The notes under the pieces: generated by a model
Databases searched by the model: none
The model's input: the letters and a program-made list of their open reading frames with translations, nothing else
Told to the model about the DNA's origin: nothing
Shown here: piece by piece, positions 1 through 5,155 of the stretch
Numbering within the stretch: position 1 is the stretch's first letter
How the letters are laid out: every line of letters begins with the position of its first letter
Assembly (NCBI GenBank): GCA_039931435.1
Contig: JBDTRY010000189.1
Location: 1-7,599, forward strand
Direction of reading: 5' to 3'
Source: JBDTRY01 sp039931435
GTDB lineage: Bacteria > Acidobacteriota > Thermoanaerobaculia > Gp7-AA8
Length of the DNA: 7,599 nucleotides
Translations under genes and position numbers: made by a program

Positions 1-45
1 GCAGGCGCGCCACCACCGGACCACGAGGTTCACAAGAACAATGTC

Positions 46-62
46 GCACCCCTGAGGGGTGC
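46..62. repeat. Palindrome, 7-bp arms with TGA loop
   Basis: The arms GCACCCC (46-52) and GGGGTGC (56-62) are exact reverse complements around TGA. This is the first member of the cluster upstream of uvrA. No T-run follows, so it is not a canonical intrinsic terminator. Confidence 0.7.
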
Positions 63-134
63 CGGAGATTTGGGCAATGTCCTCGACGCATTTCAGTCCT
101 TACAAGCATCTTTTCTTTATAAGCGTCCGTTACG

Positions 135-152
135 CGACCCCTGCCGGGGTCG
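135..152. repeat. Palindrome, 7-bp arms with TGCC loop
   Basis: The arms CGACCCC (135-141) and GGGGTCG (146-152) pair perfectly across a 4-base loop. The design matches the element at 46-62 (a CCCC/GGGG inner stem with a 3-4 base loop) but the outer bases differ. Both arms carry matching changes, as expected if the ability to pair is what is conserved. Confidence 0.7.
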
Positions 153-175
153 GGCATCGTTGGCGGTTCGACATT

Positions 176-209
176 CCGGTGGTGGCGCGCCTTTGGCGCT
201 TACCACCGG
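176..209. repeat. Long two-part hairpin element
   Basis: The outer arms CCGGTGGT (176-183) and ACCACCGG (202-209) pair perfectly. Inside them GCGCC (187-191) and GGCGC (195-199) pair across a TTT loop. The result is a 34-base, 13-bp hairpin with a small asymmetric internal loop. It is the strongest secondary structure upstream of uvrA and is joined to the next palindrome by a short linker (210-219). It could be a dispersed repeat unit or a structured RNA element. No downstream T-tract supports a terminator role. Confidence 0.7.
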
Positions 210-219
210 CTAATGTCCG

Positions 220-278
220 GCACGCCTCCGGCGTGCGGCGGTCCGCTTTGGATTTGCACGGCACGCACGCCTCCGGCG
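220..278. repeat. Palindrome followed by a decayed direct copy
   Basis: GCACGCC (220-226) and GGCGTGC (230-236) form a perfect 7-bp hairpin with a TCC loop. The first 14 bases of this unit (220-233) recur exactly at 265-278, 45 bases downstream. After the second copy the sequence reads CTC instead of TGC, so only a 4-bp core stem remains. The second copy therefore looks like a partly eroded repeat unit. Confidence 0.65.
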
Positions 279-331
279 CTCTCGGCAGGACTGGCGGCTA
301 ACCCGGAAATCCTCTTACATCAGCACCTGTT

Positions 332-335
332 AGGA
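332..335 (+). promoter_or_regulatory. uvrA ribosome binding site
   Basis: AGGA lies 10 bases before the ATG at 346, within the usual Shine-Dalgarno spacing. An in-frame TAG at 331-333 overlaps it, so the reading frame cannot extend further upstream and ATG 346 is the first available start. Confidence 0.6.
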
Positions 336-345
336 ACCGACACCT

Positions 346-3192
346 ATGGACTCCATCATCATTCGCGGCGCTCGCGAGCACAACCTCAAGAACATCGACG
401 TGGTCATCCCCAGGAACAAGTTCGTGGTCATCACCGGCGTCTCCGGTTCGGGGAAATCATCGCTGGCTTTCGATACGATTTTCGCCGAGGGACAGAGACG
501 GTACGTCGAATCGCTTTCTGCGTATGCACGGCAGTTTCTCGAGCAGATGGAGAAGCCCGACGTCGACTCCATCGAGGGACTCTCGCCGGCCATTTCCATC
601 GAGCAGCGCACCACCTCGAAGAATCCCCGCTCCACCGTCGGTACGGTCACCGAGATCTACGACTACCTCCGTCTGCTCTACGCCTCGGTTGGCGTTCCCC
701 ACTGCGTGAATTGCGGACAGGAGATTCGCCCCCAGACCATTCAGCAGATGGTCGACCGGCTCGTGCAGCTTTCCCCGGGTACGAAGTTCACCGTTCTCGC
801 TCCCTACATCCGCGGCAAGAAGGGGGAGTACAGAAAGCAGATGCTGCAGATGGTGAAGGAGGGGTTCACCCGCGCCGTCGTCAACGGTCAGATGGTCGAG
901 CTGGCCGATCCTCCCACGCTCGACAAGCAGAAGAAGCACACCATCGACGTGGTCATCGATCGCCTGGTGGTGAAGGAAGGGATTGAGCAGCGCCTGGCCG
1001 ATTCGCTGGAGACGGCCACGCGTGTCTCGAAGGGCCTGGCCAAGATCCTCTACCAGGAGAATAAGGTCGCTGGTCTCGAGGCTCGCGAGGAGCTTCTCTC
1101 GCAGAATTACTCATGTCCCGATTGTGGAATTTCGCTGGGGGAAGTCACCCCGCGCCTTTTCTCATTCAACTCACCGTTCGGTGCCTGCCCCCGCTGTTCC
1201 GGACTGGGCACTCTGCTCGAGATCGACGCCAGCAAGCTGATCCGCGACCCCAGCCTCTCCATCGATAAAGGGGCCATCGCCATCTGGAAGGAGGGGGCGG
1301 AGAACTGGCGGACACGCCAGCTCAATCAACTCGCCAGACACTACAAGTTCAAACTCACCACGCCGTGGAAGGATCTTCCCCTGCGCGCACGCAACGTCAT
1401 CCTTCATGGCTCTGACGACAAGATCAAGTTCGAGTACAGCGGCTCGGACAGCTCCTACCACTGGACTTCGAGCTACGAGGGCCTCGTGCCGATGCTCGAG
1501 CGTCGTTACAAGGAGTCGGACAACGACGACATCCGGGAGGAGCTGGAGCGATTCATGAGCGGCACGGTCTGTCCCGACTGCAAGGGGAGACGTCTGAAGC
1601 CGGAAGCACTGAGCGTTCACGTTGCCGGACAAAGCATCGACCAGCTCGTGGCCATGCAGCTGAAGACCGCGGAATCCTTTTTTACAGATCTGCAGCTGGG
1701 AGAGAGAGACGAGGCCATCGCCGGAAAGATTCTGAAGGAAGTCCGCGACCGCCTTCATTTTCTCAACTCCGTGGGCGTCGGCTATCTGATGCTCGATCGC
1801 GCTTCAGCCACACTCTCCGGCGGCGAAGCGCAGCGCATCCGTCTGGCCACTCAGATCGGATCGAAGCTCATGGGCGTGCTCTACGTGCTGGACGAGCCCT
1901 CCATCGGGCTACACCAGCGCGACAATCGCCGGCTCATCGATTCTCTGCTTGCACTTCGCGAACTGGGCAACACGGTGATCGTCGTCGAGCACGATGAAGA
2001 AACCATCGCCTGCGCCGATCACGTCATCGACATGGGTCCGCGTGCGGGCGTGCACGGTGGTGAGATCGTTGCCGAGGGCTCAGTCGCGCAGATCAAGAAA
2101 TACGAGCGGTCTCTAACCGGCAAATATCTGCGGGACGAGCTGCGCATTGAGGTTCCGGAGCGCCGCCGCAAGCGCACTGAAGGCGAAATCCGCATTGTTG
2201 GCGCGCGCGCAAACAACCTTCGCGATCTGGACGTATCCATTCCGCTGGGACTCTTCGTGGCCGTAACGGGCGTTTCCGGATCGGGGAAGTCCACGCTCAT
2301 CAATGACATTCTCTACAGGGCCGTCTCCCGTCACTTCTATGACAGCACGGCCACGCCGGGCGCCCACGGGCGGATCGAAGGCCTGGAGCTGATCGACAAG
2401 GTCATCAACATCGATCAATCCCCGATCGGACGGACTCCGCGATCCAACCCCGCCACGTACACGCAGCTTTTCACCGAAATTCGTAACCTCATGGCTGCAA
2501 CACCCGAGGCGCGCATGCGTGGCTACGGACCGGGACGATTCTCGTTCAACGTCAAGGGCGGACGCTGTGAGGCCTGCAAGGGGGACGGGCAGATCAAGAT
2601 CGAGATGCACTTCCTCCCCGACATTTATGTTACTTGCGACGTCTGCGGGGGAAAGCGATACAACCGCGAGACCCTGCAGGTGTCATTCAAGGGCGCGACC
2701 ATCGCCGAGATCCTGGCCATGACCGTGGAGCAGGCCCACGAGCTGTTCAGGAACGTGCCCCGCATTCAGAAGATCCTGGCCACGCTCGAGGAAGTTGGAC
2801 TGGGATACATCACCCTCGGGCAGTCGGCCACAACGCTTTCCGGCGGCGAGGCCCAGCGGGTGAAGCTGTCCAAAGAGCTGGCCAAGCGGGCCACCGGCAA
2901 GACTCTCTACATTCTGGACGAGCCCACGACCGGTCTGCACTTCGATGACATAGCCAAGCTCCTGCACCTGATGCACAGCCTGGTCGAGCGGGGAAACACC
3001 GTCGTGGTCATCGAGCACAATCTCGACGTTATCAAGACCGCCGACTGGATCATTGACCTCGGGCCTGAAGGCGGCGATGAGGGCGGGAAAATCATCGGCC
3101 TGGGAACGCCCGAGAAAATTGCCTCGATCCGTGACAGCGCCACCGGGCAGTATCTTTCACGGGTGCTGTCGGGGGTGGCTGTCCGGCAGTAA
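346..3192 (+). CDS. uvrA: UvrABC excinuclease subunit A (damage-recognition ABC-type ATPase)
   Basis: UvrA is the DNA-damage sensor of nucleotide excision repair. As a dimer it scans DNA with UvrB and loads UvrB at lesions for UvrC to incise. The 948 residues are close to the 940 of Escherichia coli UvrA. In order: Walker A GVSGSGKS at 31-38; CxxC at 120/123 at the start of the UvrB-binding region; zinc site C257, C260, C281, C284; CPDC at 409-412; ABC signature LSGGE at 490-494; Walker B ending in D516-E517; second Walker A at 642-649; second zinc site C741, C744, C764, C767; second LSGGE at 831-835; and second Walker B D858-E859. Both ATPase halves and the zinc modules are complete. The N-terminus (MDSIIIRGAREHNLKN) is the normal UvrA start, preceded by a good ribosome site. 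I see no convincing LexA box upstream, so SOS control cannot be claimed. The gene stands alone: the next same-strand gene starts 485 bases later. Confidence 0.98.
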   Translation: MDSIIIRGAREHNLKNIDVVIPRNKFVVITGVSGSGKSSLAFDTIFAEGQRRYVESLSAYARQFLEQMEKPDVDSIEGLSPAISIEQRTTSKNPRSTVGTVTEIYDYLRLLYASVGVPHCVNCGQEIRPQTIQQMVDRLVQLSPGTKFTVLAPYIRGKKGEYRKQMLQMVKEGFTRAVVNGQMVELADPPTLDKQKKHTIDVVIDRLVVKEGIEQRLADSLETATRVSKGLAKILYQENKVAGLEAREELLSQNYSCPDCGISLGEVTPRLFSFNSPFGACPRCSGLGTLLEIDASKLIRDPSLSIDKGAIAIWKEGAENWRTRQLNQLARHYKFKLTTPWKDLPLRARNVILHGSDDKIKFEYSGSDSSYHWTSSYEGLVPMLERRYKESDNDDIREELERFMSGTVCPDCKGRRLKPEALSVHVAGQSIDQLVAMQLKTAESFFTDLQLGERDEAIAGKILKEVRDRLHFLNSVGVGYLMLDRASATLSGGEAQRIRLATQIGSKLMGVLYVLDEPSIGLHQRDNRRLIDSLLALRELGNTVIVVEHDEETIACADHVIDMGPRAGVHGGEIVAEGSVAQIKKYERSLTGKYLRDELRIEVPERRRKRTEGEIRIVGARANNLRDLDVSIPLGLFVAVTGVSGSGKSTLINDILYRAVSRHFYDSTATPGAHGRIEGLELIDKVINIDQSPIGRTPRSNPATYTQLFTEIRNLMAATPEARMRGYGPGRFSFNVKGGRCEACKGDGQIKIEMHFLPDIYVTCDVCGGKRYNRETLQVSFKGATIAEILAMTVEQAHELFRNVPRIQKILATLEEVGLGYITLGQSATTLSGGEAQRVKLSKELAKRATGKTLYILDEPTTGLHFDDIAKLLHLMHSLVERGNTVVVIEHNLDVIKTADWIIDLGPEGGDEGGKIIGLGTPEKIASIRDSATGQYLSRVLSGVAVRQ

Positions 3193-3270
3193 CAGGTGGT
3201 GTAAAACACGAACCGGAGGCCTGAAGTGAAGACAGTGAGCGGACTGGGGAAAGACACCACTTCCACGGCG

Positions 3271-3308
3271 TATCATTCCGAAGCGAAGCGAGGGTGTCGC
3301 AGGAATCA
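3271..3308 (+). repeat. Degenerate single copy of the GTCATYCYGA...AGGATCT repeat family
   Basis: The unit opens with TCATTCCGAAGCGAAGCGAG (3273-3292) and, after an 8-base GTGTCGCA-like insertion, closes with AGGAATCAC. It matches the plan of the clearer copies downstream: CATYCYGA, then GCGAAGCGA, then AGGATC. It has no facing partner and appears eroded or interrupted. Confidence 0.5.
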
Positions 3309-3325
3309 CACGACTACCAAGGCGT

Positions 3326-3439
3326 GTCATCCTGAAGCGTCGAGCGAAGGATCTCGTCGGCCTTCCCCGTTGCCATCCGCGATGAGAGGTACATTCTCGT
3401 TGACGAGATCCTTCGGTCGCTTCACTCCCTCAGGATGAC
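3326..3439. repeat. Facing pair of GTCATCCTGA...CGAAGGATCTCGTC repeats
   Basis: The left copy is 3326-3358 and the inverted right copy is 3402-3439, separated by 43 bases. The reverse complement of the right copy shares GTCATCCTGA exactly at its outer end (3326-3335 with 3430-3439). It also shares a 14-base exact inner block, CGAAGGATCTCGTC (3345-3358 with 3402-3415). The middle segments differ in sequence and length (9 versus 14 bases). The pair can form a large interrupted hairpin, and each unit also carries its own ATCCT/AGGAT inverted repeat. This facing architecture resembles BIME-like clusters of dispersed palindromic elements. Confidence 0.75.
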
Positions 3440-3469
3440 AAGTTCTCCACATCCCGCAACGGTGGGCAT

Positions 3470-3560
3470 GTCATTGGGAGCGACTCCAGGGATCTGATCA
3501 CGGGAGGGCGTCCTTGCACGCGCGGGAGATCCCTCCTCGCTTCGCTCATTCGGGATGACC
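3470..3560. repeat. Second, more divergent facing pair of the same repeat family
   Basis: The left unit (3470-3499) begins GTCATTGGGA and contains AGGGATCTGATC. The right unit (3524-3560), read in reverse complement, begins GTCATCCCGA, continues with GAGCGAAGCGAG and ends AGGGATCT. Both follow the family plan but use GGGATC where the pair at 3326-3439 uses AGGATC. The left copy has lost part of the GCGAAGCGA segment. The 24 bases between the units resemble nothing else in the window. Confidence 0.65.
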
Positions 3561-3600
3561 TGTCCGAGAAGCGTCCGCGCGGGCGTCGTTGGAGAATACC

Positions 3601-3624
3601 GGCCGCATGCCATGCGGCCCTACG
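3601..3624. repeat. Perfect palindrome followed by CTACG (REP-like when read on the minus strand)
   Basis: GGCCGCATG (3601-3609) and CATGCGGCC (3611-3619) are exact 9-base inverted arms around one C. CTACG follows directly (3620-3624). On the minus strand the order is CGTAG and then the hairpin. The same CTACG follows the first hairpin after xdhB. The palindrome lies 58 bases before the xdhA start, so a regulator-binding site is an alternative reading. A dispersed repeat seems more likely because of the shared CTACG. Confidence 0.6.
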
Positions 3625-3665
3625 AACCCTGCCTGCTGGAAAGAGCTCCTCTCGACCCCTTTTGA

Positions 3666-3671
3666 TACCAT
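3666..3671 (+). promoter_or_regulatory. Possible extended -10 element for leaderless xdhAB transcription
   Basis: TACCAT at 3666-3671, preceded by TGA at 3663-3665, fits a TGn extended -10 with 4 of 6 matches to TATAAT. It ends 6 bases before the GTG start at 3678, so transcription would begin at or next to the start codon. No convincing -35 hexamer is visible. The only purine-rich motif upstream (GGAAAGAG, 3638-3645) is too far away to act as a ribosome site. This is a weak motif-based call. Confidence 0.25.
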
Positions 3672-3677
3672 CGCCAC

Positions 3678-5153
3678 GTGACCGGGGACCTCTTCTTCTA
3701 CGTGAACGGGAAACCGTTCCGGGTTTCGCATGGTGAGGCCTTCGACACCCTCTCCAGTTTCCTTCGCAGCCGGCTCGGCGCCACGGGGACGAAGATCGTC
3801 TGCGAGGAAGGGGACTGTGGCGCATGCAGCGTCCTCGTTGGCAGGCCCGACGGTGACGTCCTCACATACCGCCCACTGGATTCCTGCATCCTCTTCCTCC
3901 ATCAGATCAACGGTGCTCACGTCATCACCGTGGAGGGATTGAAAATCGCCGGTCTTCATCCCGTGCAGTCGGCGATGATCCGCTGCCACGGAGCGCAGTG
4001 CGGTTTCTGCACGCCGGGCTTCGTCGTGGCCATGTCCACCATGTACGAAACGGGAACAGAGGTAACTGAGAAAACGGTGAGGGACGCAGTAACGGGCAAT
4101 CTCTGTCGCTGTACCGGTTACGAGCCGATCATCAAAGCCGGATTGAGTGTCGATCCGGCCAGCGTCAAGCGGCTCAACGAACTCTATCCTCCGCAACCGA
4201 TGGCCGGAGAGTTGCGTGATCATGCACGAACGTCACTCCTTCTGGAGAGCGGCGAACGAAAATTCTTCGCGCCCGTCTCGATCGACGAAGCTGTGCGGTT
4301 CAGACAGGAGAACCCAACGACCGTTGTCGTGCAGGGCGGGACCGACCTTGTCGTCCAGCACAACAAACGGGGCCTCGATCCTGCCATCCGGATGACGCTC
4401 GCAAACATTCCATCGCTCGCCGAGCACCGGCTGGAGAATGGTTTGCTCGCTGTCGGAGCGACTGTTTCCCTGACGACCCTGGAGGACTTTTTCAAGAACC
4501 GTGTTCCTCAGTTTCACCACATTCTGAAGTTGTTCGGCGCCCCGCAGATCAAGCATGCCGGAACGCTGGCCGGAAATATCGCCAATGCTTCTCCCATCGC
4601 GGACACAGTTCCGTTCCTGTATGTGATGGACGCGCAACTGGAGTTGAGCGGAACGGCAGGAACGCGCCTGGTACCGCTGCAGTCGTTCTACCTTGCCTAC
4701 AAAGTGCTCGATCTGAAACCGGGCGAGATCATCACGCGCATCTTCATCCCCTTGCCCGAACCCGCAAGCAGCGAAAGCATCGACGGCAGGGATGGCGAAG
4801 TCCTTCGCCTCTACAAAGTTTCCCGCCGGCGGAATCTGGACATATCCACGGTCACGGCGGCGATACGCATGAACGTCCATGGAGGAAGGATGTCTGATGT
4901 CCGCATCGTCTTCGGCGGAGTGGGTCCGATGGTCATTCGCGTTCCACGGACCGAGGCTTCGCTCACCGGCCGCGACTTCTCGCTGGAGGCTTTGCGTGAT
5001 GCGGGAGAGGTGGCCCGGGAGGAGATCCGGCCGATCGACGACGTGCGCGGATCGGCAGAATTCCGTCGAACGCTCGCCGCCAATCTTCTCCTCAAGTTCT
5101 ATTATGAAAGCAGCGGATCGCGAACAACGGAAGGCCTGCAGGCGTTCGCATAA
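3678..5153 (+). CDS. xdhA: Xanthine dehydrogenase small subunit (two [2Fe-2S] clusters plus FAD domain)
   Basis: This subunit carries electrons from the molybdenum site in XdhB through two iron-sulfur clusters to FAD, where NAD+ is reduced. The 491 residues run in the standard order. A plant-type ferredoxin domain has C42, C47, C50 and C70. A helical second-cluster domain has C108 and C111 in QCGFCTPG and C143 and C145 in NLCRCTGY. A FAD domain follows with VVVQGGTDLVVQ (216-227) and the loop AGTLAGNIANASPIADT (294-310). The C-terminal FAD-subunit domain includes FGGVGP (412-417). This fused FeS-FAD arrangement matches Rhodobacter capsulatus XdhA rather than the three-subunit E. coli form. 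The start is GTG: an in-frame TGA at 3663-3665 excludes starts further upstream, and the ferredoxin fold begins at once. No Shine-Dalgarno sequence is evident. The stop codon lies 2 bases before xdhB. Other molybdenum hydroxylases share these domains, so the xanthine assignment rests mainly on the partner subunit. Confidence 0.93.
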   Translation: MTGDLFFYVNGKPFRVSHGEAFDTLSSFLRSRLGATGTKIVCEEGDCGACSVLVGRPDGDVLTYRPLDSCILFLHQINGAHVITVEGLKIAGLHPVQSAMIRCHGAQCGFCTPGFVVAMSTMYETGTEVTEKTVRDAVTGNLCRCTGYEPIIKAGLSVDPASVKRLNELYPPQPMAGELRDHARTSLLLESGERKFFAPVSIDEAVRFRQENPTTVVVQGGTDLVVQHNKRGLDPAIRMTLANIPSLAEHRLENGLLAVGATVSLTTLEDFFKNRVPQFHHILKLFGAPQIKHAGTLAGNIANASPIADTVPFLYVMDAQLELSGTAGTRLVPLQSFYLAYKVLDLKPGEIITRIFIPLPEPASSESIDGRDGEVLRLYKVSRRRNLDISTVTAAIRMNVHGGRMSDVRIVFGGVGPMVIRVPRTEASLTGRDFSLEALRDAGEVAREEIRPIDDVRGSAEFRRTLAANLLLKFYYESSGSRTTEGLQAFA

Positions 5154-5155
5154 TC

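Larger units (their letters stand above)
1..345. other. Gene-free region upstream of uvrA, filled with palindromic repeats
   Basis: No protein-coding gene is convincing here. The short open frames crossing it are low-complexity readings of GC-rich palindromes and have no family motif. The stretch holds four clear inverted repeats (46-62, 135-152, 176-209, 220-236) and a decayed partial copy (265-278). An AT-rich island at about 91-123 lies between the first two and includes TATAAG at 118-123. No -35 element sits at a normal distance from that hexamer, so a promoter there is unproven. The uvrA promoter must lie in this region or further upstream. I see no remnant of a gene that would have preceded uvrA. 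Confidence 0.75.
3193..3677. other. Repeat-filled intergenic gap between uvrA and xdhA
   Basis: This gap has no credible gene. The first 78 bases after uvrA (3193-3270) show nothing beyond a tiny GTGT/ACAC inverted repeat and no hairpin-plus-T-run terminator. From 3271 to 3560 it is occupied by about five copies of one repeat family, mostly as facing pairs. A different palindrome follows at 3601-3619. The last 50 bases should contain the xdhA promoter. Short open frames on both strands here follow the repeats and have no recognisable protein motif. Confidence 0.75.

Noticed and set aside
59..301. 80-codon plus-strand open frame upstream of uvrA
   Set aside because: It reads through the palindrome cluster, and its later half is an Arg/Ala/Gly-rich translation of the hairpins. 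It has no family resemblance.
327..342. Possible LexA (SOS) box just before uvrA, CTGT...GACA
   Set aside because: The CTG-N10-CAG pattern is not met, because the right half reads ACA at the required position. The site also overlaps the Shine-Dalgarno sequence. The short GTTAGGAAC does not match a known LexA consensus either.
3546..4223. Minus-strand open frame (225 codons) overlapping the 5' end of xdhA and the repeat gap
   Set aside because: Most of it is antisense to the cysteine-rich ferredoxin domain of XdhA and the rest crosses a repeat. It has no motif or ribosome site that would support a gene.
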